A stretch of DNA of 64,000 bases from Arsenophonus sp. (lineage in GTDB: Bacteria > Pseudomonadota > Gammaproteobacteria > Enterobacterales > Enterobacteriaceae), in assembly GCA_031446085.1 (NCBI GenBank), contig CP132901.1, positions 451,135-515,134 of the forward strand, in the 5' to 3' direction. Positions 21,196 through 31,448 of the stretch are shown here, piece by piece. The notes below the pieces were generated by a model. It saw nothing but the letters and a program-made list of their open reading frames with translations. It did no database searches and was not told where the DNA came from. Every line of letters begins with the position of its first letter. The first letter of the stretch is position 1. Made by a program: the position numbers and the translations under genes.

Positions 21196-21738
21196 TTATA
21201 CTTTTTCAACTTGACTAAAATCTAAATCTACTGGAGTAGCACGTGCAAAAATAGATACTGATAATTTTAATCTGCTTTTTTCATAGTCAACTTCTTCAAC
21301 TACACCACTAAAATCTGAAAATGGTCCATTAATAACACGTAAAACTTCACCTGGTTCAAATAATATTTTTGGTCTTGGTTTATTACCAGATTTTTTTAAA
21401 CGATTTATGATTAAATTTACTTCTTTTTCATTGATAGGAGAAGGTTTATCAGAAGTGCCTCCGACAAATCCCATAATTCTTGGTATACTACGTACTAAAT
21501 GCCAAGTTTTTTCATTCATAACCATTTGAATTAAAACATATCCTGGAAAAAATCTTTGTTCACTTTTTCTACGTTGACCAGCTCTCATTTCTATAACTTC
21601 TTCAGTAGGTATAAAAATCTCTCCAAAAAATCTATCTAAATTATATAATTTCATACGTTCTTTTAAATTTTGTGAAACACGAAATTCAAACCCTGAAAAA
21701 GTTTGAATAACATACCATTTTTTTTCTAATTCTAACAT
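21196..21738 (-). CDS. nusG: Transcription elongation factor NusG
   Basis: NusG binds the RNA polymerase clamp, supports processivity and links transcription to Rho or to ribosomes. The 180 residues match E. coli (181): NGN domain [35 protein letters not shown] and [14 protein letters not shown]. The KOW domain shows [32 protein letters not shown]. It also serves rRNA antitermination, and a boxA-like element precedes the 16S gene in this window. It lies directly behind secE as in E. coli. Confidence 0.98.
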   Translation of the reverse strand: MLELEKKWYVIQTFSGFEFRVSQNLKERMKLYNLDRFFGEIFIPTEEVIEMRAGQRRKSEQRFFPGYVLIQMVMNEKTWHLVRSIPRIMGFVGGTSDKPSPINEKEVNLIINRLKKSGNKPRPKILFEPGEVLRVINGPFSDFSGVVEEVDYEKSRLKLSVSIFARATPVDLDFSQVEKV

Positions 21739-21767
21739 TAATTAACACCTAACCTAATATTTTATAT

Positions 21768-22145
21768 TTAAAAAAATGCTATTAATGATATTAAATAAAT
21801 TAAAATACTATCTAATCCCCACAAAATTAATGATACAAAAATTGTTACAAATGAAACTATGAAAGTTGTTTGTAATGTTTCTTTGTAACTTGGCCAAATA
21901 ACTTTATACATTTCTATTTTTGATTCTTTAAAAAAATCTAAAAATAATTTTCCTTTTGTTGTTTGGAATACAACAAAAAAACAAAAAATCAAACAAATAA
22001 TAACAATAGAAAAACGAATTACAGGAGAACTATGTTTTAAAAAATAATTACTTGAAATAGAGATAAATAAAAATATTAAACTTACCATCCATTTTATACA
22101 ATTGAACACTTTTTCTTTTTTTTGAAGATCAAATTTTAACTTCAT
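21768..22145 (-). CDS. secE: Preprotein translocase subunit SecE
   Basis: SecE clamps the SecY channel in the inner membrane. The 125 residues (127 in E. coli) show three membrane segments: about residues 17-34 (WMVSLIFLFISISSNYFL), 43-62 (FSIVIICLIFCFFVVFQ) and 92-120. The conserved amphipathic segment reads FFKESKIEMYKVIWPSYKETLQTT, followed by LILWGLDSILIYLISLI. The three-helix form is typical of Enterobacterales. Unusually it follows fusA directly, with no tuf gene or tRNA cluster between. Confidence 0.95.
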   Translation of the reverse strand: MKLKFDLQKKEKVFNCIKWMVSLIFLFISISSNYFLKHSSPVIRFSIVIICLIFCFFVVFQTTKGKLFLDFFKESKIEMYKVIWPSYKETLQTTFIVSFVTIFVSLILWGLDSILIYLISLIAFF

Positions 22146-22284
22146 AAAATGAACCTATTATACTATTTTAGTAACTAAAAATATAAAAAACATTAATATT
22201 TAATAATTTTTATTAAGTATTAAATTTTAATTCAATACCTTAAGATAAATAATAACATTATAAAAAAAATATAACAAAATTTTT

Positions 22285-24411
22285 TTATAATTTATTATTT
22301 TTAATTCCAATAATATCTTTTGAAATATTATTTGGTATTTCTTGATATTTTAAAAATTCCATTGTATAAGAAGCTCTGCCTTGCGTTTTAGAACGTAAAT
22401 CAGTTGCATAACCAAACATCTCAGATAAAGGTACTTGAGATCGAATAACTTTTCCAGAAACGTGATCTTCCATACCTTCAATAACCCCTCTTCTACGATT
22501 TAAATCACCCATTACATCACCCATATAATCTTCCGGAGTTTCAACTTCAACATTCATAATAGGTTCTAATAAAATTGGATTAGCTTTTAAGAAAGCTTCT
22601 TTAAAAGCTAAAGAAGCTGCGATTTTAAATGCTATTTCTGATGAATCAACTTCATGATAAGATCCATCATATAATGTAACTTTAATATCAATTATAGGAT
22701 ATCCTGCTAATACACCATTTTTAATTTGTTCTTGAATACCTTTATTTATTGCAGGTATATACTCTTTAGGTATTACACCACCAACAATTTTATTATGAAA
22801 TTCATAACCAGTTTTATGTCCAGATTCTAAAGGTTCTATTCGTATCCAAACGTGTCCAAATTGTCCCCTTCCACCAGATTGACGAATAAATTTTCCTTCT
22901 TGATTAATACTTTTCCTAATCGTCTCACGATACGCTACTTGAGGTTTACCAATATTTGCATCTACTTTATATTCACGGCGTAAACGATCAATCAAAATTT
23001 CAAGATGCAATTCACCCATACCAGCTATAATAGTTTCTCCAGTTTCTGAATTAATTGAAACACGAAAAGAAGGATCTTCCTGTGCTAATTTCCCTAATGC
23101 AAATCCCATTTTTTCTTGATCAAATTTAGTTTTTGGTTCAATTGCAACTGAAATGACCGGTTTTGGAAAATCCATTTTTTCTAAAATAATTGGATATTTA
23201 GGATCACATAATGTATCACCAGTTATTACATCTCTTAAACCAATAGCAGCAGCAATATCACCAGAATAAACCTCTTTAATTTCTTCTCTTTTATTTGCAT
23301 GCATTTGAACTATACGTCCAAATCGTTCTTTATTTCCTTTTGTAGAATTTAAAACGATATCACCAGAAGTAACTAAACCAGAATATACACGAAAAAAAGT
23401 TAAATTACCTACAAACGGATCACTAGAGATTTTAAAAACTAATGCTGAAAAAGAAGAAGTATCACTTGCAGTATATTTATCTAAATATTTACTATTATTA
23501 ATTTCTAAAAAATCTTTATTACCTTTAGTTAAAGGTACATCAACAGGAGATGGCAAATATTCAATTATTGCATCTAATAATGTCTGAATTCCTTTATTTT
23601 TAAAAGCTGATCCGCAAGTTACTAAAATAATTTCATTTTTTAGTACACGTTTTCTTAAACCTTCTTTTATTTCATTTTCAGAAAAATTTATTCCATTAAA
23701 ATATTTTTCCATTAAAATATCAGAAGATTCTGCTGCAGCTTCAATAATTTTTGTATGCCATTTTTTAACTTCATTTTTCATACTAATTGGAACATTCTGA
23801 AAAGAAAAATCTAATCCTTGATTTTTTTCATCCCAATAAATAGCCTTTAATTTAATTAAATCAACTACACCAATAAACGACTCTTCTACACCAATAGGTA
23901 ATTGAATAGGTACAACAACTATAGATAACTTTTTATTAATCTCTCTAATAACACGAAAAAAATCAGCACCTGTACGATCCATTTTATTAATAAATGCAAT
24001 GCGAGGAACTTGATATTTATTAGCTTGACGCCAAACTGTTTCAGATTGTGGTTGTACTCCACCAACTGCACAATAAACCATAACAACACCATCAAGAATA
24101 CGCATAGAACGTTCTACTTCAATTGTAAAATCAACGTGTCCAGGTGTATCAATTATATTGATACGATGCTTAGAAAATTGATCTTTAATACCTGACCAAA
24201 AAGCAGTAGTAGCAGCAGAAGTAATTGTTATACCACGTTCTTGCTCTTGTTCCATCCAATCCATTGTTGCTGCTCCATCATGTACTTCACCAATTTTGTG
24301 GCTTACACCAGTATAAAATAAAATACGTTCTGTAGTTGTAGTTTTTCCAGCATCTATGTGTGCACTAATGCCAATATTACGATATTGCGTAATAGGAGTT
24401 TTTCGTACCAT
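22285..24411 (-). CDS. fusA: Elongation factor G
   Basis: EF-G is the GTPase that drives translocation. The 708 residues (704 in E. coli) carry G1 [19 protein letters not shown], the switch [16 protein letters not shown]3 [15 protein letters not shown] and G4 [10 protein letters not shown]. Domains II-V follow, with GRGQFGHVW and the domain V stretch [27 protein letters not shown]. It follows rpsG by 101 bases as in the str operon. The tufA gene that normally follows is missing here, and secE comes next after 139 bases. Confidence 0.98.
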   Translation of the reverse strand: MVRKTPITQYRNIGISAHIDAGKTTTTERILFYTGVSHKIGEVHDGAATMDWMEQEQERGITITSAATTAFWSGIKDQFSKHRINIIDTPGHVDFTIEVERSMRILDGVVMVYCAVGGVQPQSETVWRQANKYQVPRIAFINKMDRTGADFFRVIREINKKLSIVVVPIQLPIGVEESFIGVVDLIKLKAIYWDEKNQGLDFSFQNVPISMKNEVKKWHTKIIEAAAESSDILMEKYFNGINFSENEIKEGLRKRVLKNEIILVTCGSAFKNKGIQTLLDAIIEYLPSPVDVPLTKGNKDFLEINNSKYLDKYTASDTSSFSALVFKISSDPFVGNLTFFRVYSGLVTSGDIVLNSTKGNKERFGRIVQMHANKREEIKEVYSGDIAAAIGLRDVITGDTLCDPKYPIILEKMDFPKPVISVAIEPKTKFDQEKMGFALGKLAQEDPSFRVSINSETGETIIAGMGELHLEILIDRLRREYKVDANIGKPQVAYRETIRKSINQEGKFIRQSGGRGQFGHVWIRIEPLESGHKTGYEFHNKIVGGVIPKEYIPAINKGIQEQIKNGVLAGYPIIDIKVTLYDGSYHEVDSSEIAFKIAASLAFKEAFLKANPILLEPIMNVEVETPEDYMGDVMGDLNRRRGVIEGMEDHVSGKVIRSQVPLSEMFGYATDLRSKTQGRASYTMEFLKYQEIPNNISKDIIGIKNNKL

Positions 24412-24512
24412 TCTTTCCTCTTAAGGATAAACTTATGTCTTGAAATAATTATACAATTTTAAATTCAGTAAAAAATATTGTTCATATTAATAAAAATTCA
24501 TAATAAAAAAAA

Positions 24513-24983
24513 TTACCAACGATAATGTGCAAAAGCTTTATTTGCTTCAGCCATTTTATGCACATCTTCTCTTTTTTTTATAGCATTACCTTTATTTTCT
24601 ATAGCATCAGATAACTCATTGGATAAACGCAAAATCATAGTTTTATCAGATCTTTTCCTTGCTGATTCTACAATCCATCTCATGGCTAATGTATGTCTAC
24701 GAACAGGTCTTACTTCTACTGGAACTTGATATGTTGAACCTCCAACACGACGAGTTTTTACCTCTACTATTGGAGAAACATGATCTAAAGCAATTTTAAA
24801 AGTTTCTATATGATCTTTGTGAAAACGTTTTTCTAAAATATCTAAAGATGAATATACAATATATTCAGCTAAAGATTTTTTTCCTTTTACCATGATTATA
24901 TTGATAAATTTAGCTAACAATTCTGATCCAAATTTAGGATCAGGTGATATTTTTCGTCTACTGATTATACGACGACGAGACAT
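24513..24983 (-). CDS. rpsG: 30S ribosomal protein S7
   Basis: S7 nucleates assembly of the 30S head and contacts the E-site tRNA. The 156 residues match the common length. It begins [21 protein letters not shown] and contains [21 protein letters not shown] and the C-terminal [15 protein letters not shown]. In E. coli S7 represses the str operon by binding the rpsL-rpsG gap. The 69-bp gap here has no evident counterpart to that structure. Confidence 0.98.
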   Translation of the reverse strand: MSRRRIISRRKISPDPKFGSELLAKFINIIMVKGKKSLAEYIVYSSLDILEKRFHKDHIETFKIALDHVSPIVEVKTRRVGGSTYQVPVEVRPVRRHTLAMRWIVESARKRSDKTMILRLSNELSDAIENKGNAIKKREDVHKMAEANKAFAHYRW

Positions 24984-25052
24984 GTTCTTTCTCCGTAAAA
25001 ATTCACTTAAAAAAAAATTTTTTCAAAATATTTAAAATCGTTACGTAAATAA

Positions 25053-25430
25053 TTATGAAGAACTTGATTTTTTTGATCCATATTTAGATCGACCTTGTTT
25101 TCTTTTTTGTACACCAGCACAATCCAATGTTCCACGAATTGTATGATAACGAACTCCAGGTAGATCTTTAACACGTCCTCCACGAATTAATACTACCGAA
25201 TGTTCTTGTAAGTTATGTCCTTCACCACCAATATAAGAAGTTACTTCTAAACTATTTGTCAATCTCACACGACATACTTTTCTCATTGCTGAATTTGGTT
25301 TTTTTGGTGTTGTAGTATAAACTCTAATACATACTCCACGTTTTTGAGGACAAGAATTCAAAGCAGGAACATTACTTTTAGTAATTTTCGAAGAACGTGG
25401 CTTTCGAATTAATTGATTAATTGTTACCAT
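25053..25430 (-). CDS. rpsL: 30S ribosomal protein S12
   Basis: S12 lines the decoding centre. The 125 residues (124 in E. coli) include [20 protein letters not shown], the streptomycin-region [20 protein letters not shown] with Lys at the classical K42 position, and [17 protein letters not shown]. The C-terminus ends in a short Lys/Ser tail. It heads the leftward str-rif block; two candidate promoters and two long hairpins lie upstream. Confidence 0.98.
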   Translation of the reverse strand: MVTINQLIRKPRSSKITKSNVPALNSCPQKRGVCIRVYTTTPKKPNSAMRKVCRVRLTNSLEVTSYIGGEGHNLQEHSVVLIRGGRVKDLPGVRYHTIRGTLDCAGVQKRKQGRSKYGSKKSSSS

Positions 25431-25482
25431 AAAAAAATTTTACCTCTCTAAAATGGAAAAACAAACATCAAAAAAAATTAAG

Positions 25483-25511
25483 ATTATATAAAAAACTGCA
25501 ATTAATTCGAA
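25483..25511 (-). promoter_or_regulatory. Candidate rpsL promoter, proximal
   Basis: Leftward, TTCGAA (25506-25511), a 17-base spacer and a perfect TATAAT (25483-25488) lie about 50 bases before rpsL. A strong promoter is expected here for the long ribosomal protein and polymerase block. Confidence 0.45.
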
Positions 25512-25521
25512 AATAATTATT

Positions 25522-25550
25522 TTTATATAATTACAATTACTCTAATTCAA
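25522..25550 (-). promoter_or_regulatory. Candidate rpsL promoter, distal
   Basis: Leftward, TTGAAT (25545-25550), a 17-base spacer and TATAAA (25522-25527) form a second sigma70-like promoter about 40 bases further upstream. Two tandem promoters would suit a heavily expressed operon, but AT-rich DNA yields such matches by chance. Confidence 0.4.
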
Positions 25551-25605
25551 ATAACTAGACCAAATAAATAAAAAAAATCTGAAAAAAACGAATTCCACTA
25601 TAAGT

Positions 25606-25644
25606 TTTATTTTTGTATTTATTCAAAATAAATACAAAAATAAA
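25606..25644. repeat. Perfect 18-bp inverted repeat (shared motif)
   Basis: Arms of 18 bp (TTTATTTTTGTATTTATT and its complement) enclose a three-base loop. The core AATAAATACAAAAA also occurs in both arms of the longer hairpin at 25710-25776, so the two structures are related copies. It lies upstream of the rpsL promoters and of lptD on the other strand. Confidence 0.8.
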
Positions 25645-25709
25645 CAATTAAATATTAACCTATCTCAAAAAAATTAAAATAAATAAGAATTATAGCGTTA
25701 TCAAGGCAA

Positions 25710-25776
25710 TTTTTTAATAAAAATAAATACAAAAAAATTTAAATTAAATTTTTTTGTATTTATTTTTATTAAAAAA
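25710..25776. repeat. Perfect 31-bp inverted repeat
   Basis: The arms 25710-25740 and 25746-25776 are perfectly complementary over 31 bp and separated by five bases. It is the longest perfect hairpin I found in the window. It shares AATAAATACAAAAA with the 18-bp hairpin about 65 bases away. It could form a cruciform, act as a strong bidirectional stem, or be the remains of an inverted duplication at a rearrangement joint. Confidence 0.85.
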
Positions 25777-26013
25777 ACGCTATTAATTTAATAATAACAT
25801 TTATCAGACAATATAGCAAATGCAATATAATAAAAAACGTCTTATAAAAAAATTAAATAACCAAAATAGTTAAAATAAATTACTTTTTTTCACAAAAAAG
25901 TATTATAATCAAAAGTTATTTTTTCTTAAAAAGAATTTTTCTATTCAAAAAATAGAAATAATTATTCAATAATTATCTTATAAAAATGCAAAAAAGTACA
26001 CAAAAAATAAGAC

Positions 26014-28260
26014 ATGAAAAAAAAAAATAAAAATATTATACTATTCGTTATTGGATTTTTAATAACTATTTTAAGTAAACAAATATTTTCCTCTAGTAAA
26101 AATAATTTAAATTTATCACCAAATCAAAAAAAAAACAAAAATTCAATACCTATATATATTACCGCAAAAGAAATAGAATCTAAATATCCAAATTATATTA
26201 GATATAAAAAAAACGTAAAAATACAAAAAAAGGATATGAAGATTTCTTCAGATGATATTCTTATAATGGAAAAAAAAATTAATGAAAAAAAAAAGAAAAT
26301 TATTATTGCAAAAAATAATGTTACTTTTAGTAATAAAAAAATATTACTAAAAGGAAATAATGCTCTTATTAATCTTAACGATAATGTCATAAACATAAAA
26401 AATAGTCATTATCAAATGAACAACAAAATTGGACATGGTCAAGCAAAAAAAATAGAAATCAACAAAAATTATATTTATTTAAACCATGCAACATTTAGTA
26501 GTTGTCCAAATAATCGTAATGATTGGAAAATTTCTGGATCGAAAATAACTTTTAATCATAATAATAAAACTGCTGATATATTTAATGCTAAATTTTACAT
26601 TAAAAACACACCAATACTTTATATTCCATATCTAAAGTTCCCAATTTTTAATAAACGTCGTTCTGGATTTCTATTTTTAAAAAGTGATTATACACACTAT
26701 TCAGGAATAAACTTCTCTATTCCTTTCTATTGGAATATTGATTCCAATTACAATGCTTCAATTATCCCTCAATTAAGTTTATCTAATGGATTAAAATTAA
26801 ATAACAAACTGAATTATTTAACTAAGTTAGGTAAAGGAACTGTAATTTTTGACTGGCTACCTATAAAAAATGGAAAAATAATAAAAAAGGAAAACAATAT
26901 CTTCAAAAAAATAAAAAATGATAATCTTGATGATCGATGGTTTTTTTCTTGGAATCACTCAGGTATTATAAATAAAACAATAAAACTAAATACTGAATAT
27001 TCTAAAGTTAGTGATTTTCAATATTTTGATGATTTTTACACAAAAAAATACCATCATGATCAAAAAGATTTAAAACAAAAATTTAATTTAAGTTACACAA
27101 ATTCAAATTGGAATATATCTTTAGGAAGTAAAAAAATTGAAAATTACTATAAACTATCTGATAATTATAGCATATACCCTCATTTTAATATTGATTATCA
27201 TCAATATAATATTCAACCTTTTTATATTAAAATTCATGCAGAAGCTTCTCAAATTAAAAACACTACCAATAATGACTCAAAAATAACTAGATTCAATATT
27301 GATCCAGAAATTAATTTTAAAATATTTAAACCTTGGATTAATATTAATAATTCTATAAAAATAATTAGTACAAATTACAATAAAAAACCTTCTATAAAAA
27401 CAATAAAAAAACAAATTTTCAATAAAAAAAATATGTTTCCTATTTTTAAAACAGATGTAAAATTAACTATTAAAAACAACTTATTTATTAAAAATAATAA
27501 GTTTATTCAATCGTTAGAACCGTATATGCAATTTCTTTATATACCGTATCAAAAAAGAAGCACATATTTTAATGAAAATAATTTTCTAGAAGAATACTAT
27601 CAAAGTATATATTACTACAATATAATTAGTGGACTAGATTTAATGCTCCCAGTTAATCAAATTAATACTGGTTTTATGACTAGAATTTATAATAAAAAAT
27701 TAACAGAAATATTTAATTTTTCTTTTGGACAAAAATATGATTTTTACTCTCCTCAAACAAAATTATGCTTTGATAAAAACCAAAGAATATTATGGACTGG
27801 AATTATTAATTTTAATTTAACAAATCAACTAGGAATTAATAGTACATTTCAATATGATAAAAGTTATCAAAATATTATAGTAAGCAATATTTCAACTAAA
27901 TACCATTTAAATCCCAATAACTCGATACAGTTGACATATCGTTTTGTTGATTATAATTACCTGTATCAAAAAATAAAAAATAATATTTTTTTAGAAAAAA
28001 AAAATATTTCTCAACTAGGTGGCACGATTCATTGGAATATTATGAAAAATTGGGATATTGCAGGATCATATTTTTTTAATACAAGTTATAAAAAAATAAC
28101 TAATCAATCTATCATGTTAAAATATCATACACCATGTTGGTCAATTAAAATAGGACAAGAATTAAACAAAAAATATAATCAATTAGGAAAAAATTCATTT
28201 GATAATAAATGGTCTATTAATATAGAACTAAAAAATCCAAAAAAATATTTTTTTAACTAA
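26014..28260 (+). CDS. lptD: LPS-assembly outer-membrane protein LptD
   Basis: LptD is the beta-barrel that, with LptE, inserts lipopolysaccharide into the outer leaflet. The 748 residues compare with 784 in E. coli. A hydrophobic signal segment spans residues ~7-25, then the periplasmic jellyroll domain, then the barrel with RRSGFLF, PYYWNI-like PFYWNIDSNYNASIIPQ and WFFSWNHSG. Cys164 and Cys708 align with E. coli C173 and C725, while partners C31 and C724 are absent. One extra Cys occurs in KLCFDKN. It heads lptD-surA-pdxA-rsmA-apaG-apaH in E. coli order. Its presence implies an LPS-bearing outer membrane. Confidence 0.94.
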   Translation: MKKKNKNIILFVIGFLITILSKQIFSSSKNNLNLSPNQKKNKNSIPIYITAKEIESKYPNYIRYKKNVKIQKKDMKISSDDILIMEKKINEKKKKIIIAKNNVTFSNKKILLKGNNALINLNDNVINIKNSHYQMNNKIGHGQAKKIEINKNYIYLNHATFSSCPNNRNDWKISGSKITFNHNNKTADIFNAKFYIKNTPILYIPYLKFPIFNKRRSGFLFLKSDYTHYSGINFSIPFYWNIDSNYNASIIPQLSLSNGLKLNNKLNYLTKLGKGTVIFDWLPIKNGKIIKKENNIFKKIKNDNLDDRWFFSWNHSGIINKTIKLNTEYSKVSDFQYFDDFYTKKYHHDQKDLKQKFNLSYTNSNWNISLGSKKIENYYKLSDNYSIYPHFNIDYHQYNIQPFYIKIHAEASQIKNTTNNDSKITRFNIDPEINFKIFKPWININNSIKIISTNYNKKPSIKTIKKQIFNKKNMFPIFKTDVKLTIKNNLFIKNNKFIQSLEPYMQFLYIPYQKRSTYFNENNFLEEYYQSIYYYNIISGLDLMLPVNQINTGFMTRIYNKKLTEIFNFSFGQKYDFYSPQTKLCFDKNQRILWTGIINFNLTNQLGINSTFQYDKSYQNIIVSNISTKYHLNPNNSIQLTYRFVDYNYLYQKIKNNIFLEKKNISQLGGTIHWNIMKNWDIAGSYFFNTSYKKITNQSIMLKYHTPCWSIKIGQELNKKYNQLGKNSFDNKWSINIELKNPKKYFFN

Positions 28261-28314
28261 AAACCAATAAAAAATATTGTTTTTGTAAAAAATACTATTT
28301 AAAAAAAATATATT

Positions 28315-29622
28315 ATGAATGGTAAACTAAAAAAAAACTTATTTAAAAATTTTCAATTAATTATTATTTTTATTATAGCTTCTATACAAAATACTTTTGC
28401 AATAAAAAAAGAAATTGATGGTATTGCTGCTATCGTAGATCATAATATTGTATTAAAAAGTGACCTAAATAATTTGATTAAAAATATTCAACAACATCAA
28501 AAAAATGAAAAAATTAATATTTCTAACAAAATTATTTACGATGTAGCACTAAATAACTTAATCAAAGAAAAAATAATTTTTAATATAGGAGAAAAAATTG
28601 ATTTAATCATAACCAAAGAAAAAATTGATGAAATTATTAAACATATTGCATTTAAAAATAATCTAACTTTACAAGAAATGAAAAACAAACTTGAATTAAA
28701 TAATGTTGATCTGAATTATTATCAAAATCAAATTAAAAAAGAAATTATTATGAAAGAAATAAGAAATAATCAAATTTGTTACAAAATTCCAATTCTTCAG
28801 AAAGATATCGATTTTTTGTATAAAAAAATAGAATTAAATAATAAAAATCCAATTTTAAAAATTGATCATATATTAATTCCTTTATCAAAAAATGCAAATA
28901 AAAAAGAAATAGAAAAAATAGGAAAAAAAATATCTTTATTAGTTAACAAAATAAAAAACGGAAAAGATTTTAATTCTTTAAAAAAAGAATATTCCACATG
29001 TAAAAATACATTTTGTAACAATCTTGATGGTTATGTAGAATATAAAAAAATACCAAAAATATTTTTTGAAGATATACACAATACACAAATAGGAAATATA
29101 ATTGGTCCAATACGTTCTGACTTTGGATTCCATTTTTTTAAAATAAACAATATTAATCAAGACAATAAAATTTTAATTTCTCAAATTAAAATACGTCATA
29201 TTTTTATACAAGAAAATCCAATTTTAGACATTAAAAATGCATATAAAAAAATTAAAACCATTCACGATAAAATTAAAAACAATATTTTAAAATTTGAAGA
29301 AGCTGCAAAAAAATATTCAGATGATTTCCATTCTTCTTTACAAGGAGGATTTTTAGATTGGAATAACTTAGAAAATTATGATCAAACTTTTCAAAAAAAA
29401 ATAAAAAAACTAAAAGAAAATGAAATTAGTGAACCATTTCATTCTAAATTGGGTTGGCATATTATTCAATTATTAAAAATAAAAAAAATTTATTCTACAA
29501 AAAACGATGCACAAAAAGAAAAAATATATCAATTACTATATTTAAATAAATGCAAGCAAGAAGAAAATATATGGATTGAACAACAATATGCAAATTCATA
29601 TATTAAATTACTACATAACTAA
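28315..29622 (+). CDS. surA: Periplasmic chaperone/peptidyl-prolyl isomerase SurA
   Basis: SurA escorts outer-membrane proteins, LptD included, to the BAM complex. The 435 residues (428 in E. coli) have a signal peptide ending near NTFA at residue ~29. The chaperone domain follows, starting EIDGIAAIVDHNIVLKSDL. Two parvulin repeats come next: residues ~180-285 (IDHILIPL to FGFHFFKIN) and ~295-400 (IRHIFIQENP to LGWHIIQL). A short C-terminal helix ends the protein. It starts 54 bases after lptD and 6 bases separate it from pdxA. Confidence 0.94.
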   Translation: MNGKLKKNLFKNFQLIIIFIIASIQNTFAIKKEIDGIAAIVDHNIVLKSDLNNLIKNIQQHQKNEKINISNKIIYDVALNNLIKEKIIFNIGEKIDLIITKEKIDEIIKHIAFKNNLTLQEMKNKLELNNVDLNYYQNQIKKEIIMKEIRNNQICYKIPILQKDIDFLYKKIELNNKNPILKIDHILIPLSKNANKKEIEKIGKKISLLVNKIKNGKDFNSLKKEYSTCKNTFCNNLDGYVEYKKIPKIFFEDIHNTQIGNIIGPIRSDFGFHFFKINNINQDNKILISQIKIRHIFIQENPILDIKNAYKKIKTIHDKIKNNILKFEEAAKKYSDDFHSSLQGGFLDWNNLENYDQTFQKKIKKLKENEISEPFHSKLGWHIIQLLKIKKIYSTKNDAQKEKIYQLLYLNKCKQEENIWIEQQYANSYIKLLHN

Positions 29623-29628
29623 TAATCT

Positions 29629-30618
29629 ATGAAAAATAAAAATCATACTATTGTCATTAACCCAGGAGAACCATCTGGAATAGGAGTAGATATTTTAATT
29701 AAATTAGTTCAAAAAGATTGGCCTGTAAAATTAGTTACTTATGCTGATTATGATTTGTTAATTCAAAGATCAAAAAAACTTAAACTAAATTTAGAATTAA
29801 TAAAATATTCTCAAAAATCACAACAAACAAAATATCAAAAAGCTGGAACTTTACATATAATACCAGTATCTTTAAATACTCCTGTTACGCCAGGAGTATT
29901 AAATAAAAAAAATAGTACATACGTTATTAAAACACTTCAATACGCGTGCAATGCATGCAAAAATAATATATTTTCAGCATTAGTTACAGGACCAATACAT
30001 AAAGGAATTATAAATGAATCTAAATTTTTTTTTACTGGACATACTGAATATTTAGCAAATCAAACAAATTCCAAAACAGTAGTTATGATGTTGTTTAATA
30101 ACAACATTAAAGTAGCAATGGTTACAACACATATACCAATAAAATTAGTTTCAAAATCTATTACACGTGAAAAACTTAAAAATGTTATTTTTGTCCTTCA
30201 CAAAGAATTAAAAAAACTTTTTAAAATTAATAATCCTAAAATTTATGTTTGTTCTCTAAACCCTCATTGTGGAGAATACGGATACATTGGAGATGAAGAA
30301 ATTAATGTTATAATACCAGTAATAAAAGAAATGAAAAAAAATGGACTATTAATTTATGGACCTTTTTCTTCTGATACTATATTTCAAAAAAAATATTTAG
30401 ATTATGCAGATGTTATACTAACTATGTATCATGATCAAGGATTACCAATATTAAAATATAAAAATTTTAATAATCTTGTAAATATCACATTAGGACTACC
30501 TTTTATTCGTACTTCTGTAGATCATGGAACTGCATTAGATATAGCAGGAACAAATAAAGCAAATCCAAAAAGTATAATTAATGCTTTAAATATAGCAATT
30601 AAAATGATTAAAAATTAA
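29629..30618 (+). CDS. pdxA: 4-hydroxythreonine-4-phosphate dehydrogenase PdxA
   Basis: PdxA performs an NAD-dependent oxidation in the DXP-dependent pathway to pyridoxine phosphate. The 329 residues equal E. coli's length. The motifs NPGEPSGIGVDI, ALVTGPIHKGIIN, FTGHTEYLANQT, LNPHCGE and MYHDQGLPILKY supply the substrate and divalent-metal ligands (the His residues in GHTE, NPHCGE and YHDQ). IRTSVDHGTALDIAGT ends the core. Together with pdxH at 48222 it points to vitamin B6 synthesis; other pathway genes are not in this window. Confidence 0.96.
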   Translation: MKNKNHTIVINPGEPSGIGVDILIKLVQKDWPVKLVTYADYDLLIQRSKKLKLNLELIKYSQKSQQTKYQKAGTLHIIPVSLNTPVTPGVLNKKNSTYVIKTLQYACNACKNNIFSALVTGPIHKGIINESKFFFTGHTEYLANQTNSKTVVMMLFNNNIKVAMVTTHIPIKLVSKSITREKLKNVIFVLHKELKKLFKINNPKIYVCSLNPHCGEYGYIGDEEINVIIPVIKEMKKNGLLIYGPFSSDTIFQKKYLDYADVILTMYHDQGLPILKYKNFNNLVNITLGLPFIRTSVDHGTALDIAGTNKANPKSIINALNIAIKMIKN

Positions 30619-30625
30619 ATTAAAT

Positions 30626-31432
30626 ATGAGAAAAATAAAAACTAATAAGAAATTAGGACAACATTTTTTAATAGATCAACACATTATTGATCATATTATC
30701 AAATACTTTCGTCCTAAAAAATGTCAAAATATAATAGAAATAGGACCTGGATTAGGAGCACTAACCTTACCATTATTAAGGTATATGAATCATATTTATG
30801 CAATCGAATTTGATTATCATTTAATAAAATATTTACAAAAAAAATATGAAAAAATTCGAAAAAAAGTTACTTTTGTATCTAAAGACGTAATGACTGTTAA
30901 TTTTTTAAAATTTTACAATGAAAAAAATAAAAATATAAGAATCTTAGGTAACTTACCTTATAACATTTCTACATCTTTAATTTTACATTTATCTTCTCAT
31001 ATCGATATTATTAATGATATGCTATTTATGTTACAAAAAGAAGTAGTAAATCGTTTAATTTCTGTTCCAAATTCAAAAACATATGGAAGTCTTAGTATTA
31101 TTACACAATATTTTTTTAATATACTTCCTATTTTAGAAGTAAATCCTATTTCTTTTCAACCAACACCTAAAGTTGATTCAGTATTAACACATTTTATTCC
31201 TTATAAAAATAATCCTTATCAAGTAAATAACATTCAATTATTTAAAAAAATAATAAAAACTGCATTTAATCAACGAAGAAAAAAAATATCTAATAGTTTA
31301 AATATTTTTTTTTCTAAAAAAGATTTTAAAAAATTAAAAATCTCTTCATATTTTCGTGCAGAAAATCTTTCAATAAAAGATTATTGCAATTTGGCATGTC
31401 TACTACACTTAAAACATGCTAATAAAAAATAA
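30626..31432 (+). CDS. rsmA: 16S rRNA dimethyladenosine transferase RsmA (KsgA)
   Basis: RsmA dimethylates two adjacent adenosines near the 3' end of 16S rRNA and acts as a late 30S checkpoint. The 268 residues (273 in E. coli) show [14 protein letters not shown], the SAM motif [15 protein letters not shown], the catalytic [10 protein letters not shown] and [11 protein letters not shown], and [13 protein letters not shown] near the C-terminus. It starts 8 bases after pdxA and its stop lies 17 bases before apaG. Confidence 0.96.
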   Translation: MRKIKTNKKLGQHFLIDQHIIDHIIKYFRPKKCQNIIEIGPGLGALTLPLLRYMNHIYAIEFDYHLIKYLQKKYEKIRKKVTFVSKDVMTVNFLKFYNEKNKNIRILGNLPYNISTSLILHLSSHIDIINDMLFMLQKEVVNRLISVPNSKTYGSLSIITQYFFNILPILEVNPISFQPTPKVDSVLTHFIPYKNNPYQVNNIQLFKKIIKTAFNQRRKKISNSLNIFFSKKDFKKLKISSYFRAENLSIKDYCNLACLLHLKHANKK

Positions 31433-31448
31433 TATTTTTGGGGGTATT

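Larger units (their letters stand above)
25431..26013. other. 583-bp gene-free region between divergent rpsL and lptD
   Basis: This is the largest intergenic gap in the window and is a synteny breakpoint relative to E. coli, where rpsL and lptD are far apart. It holds two leftward sigma70-like promoters near rpsL, two long perfect inverted repeats in the middle (separate entries), and near lptD smaller stems such as ACTTTTTT-TCAC-AAAAAAGT around 25885-25905. I see no open frame with homology, no tRNA and no DnaA-box consensus. Confidence 0.7.

Noticed and set aside
22146-22284. A tuf or spacer-tRNA remnant between fusA and secE
   Set aside because: The 139 bases are low-complexity A/T with no EF-Tu motif (for example GHVDHGKT or NKCD) and no cloverleaf.
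13519-24195. Open frames of 60-106 codons antisense to rpoC, rpoB, rplL and fusA
   Set aside because: They mirror conserved coding sequence on the other strand, have no ribosome sites or family motifs, and are expected by chance.
25431-26013. Chromosome replication origin in the large gap
   Set aside because: I see no DnaA boxes, and no dnaA, dnaN or gidA nearby. The inverted repeats alone are not enough.
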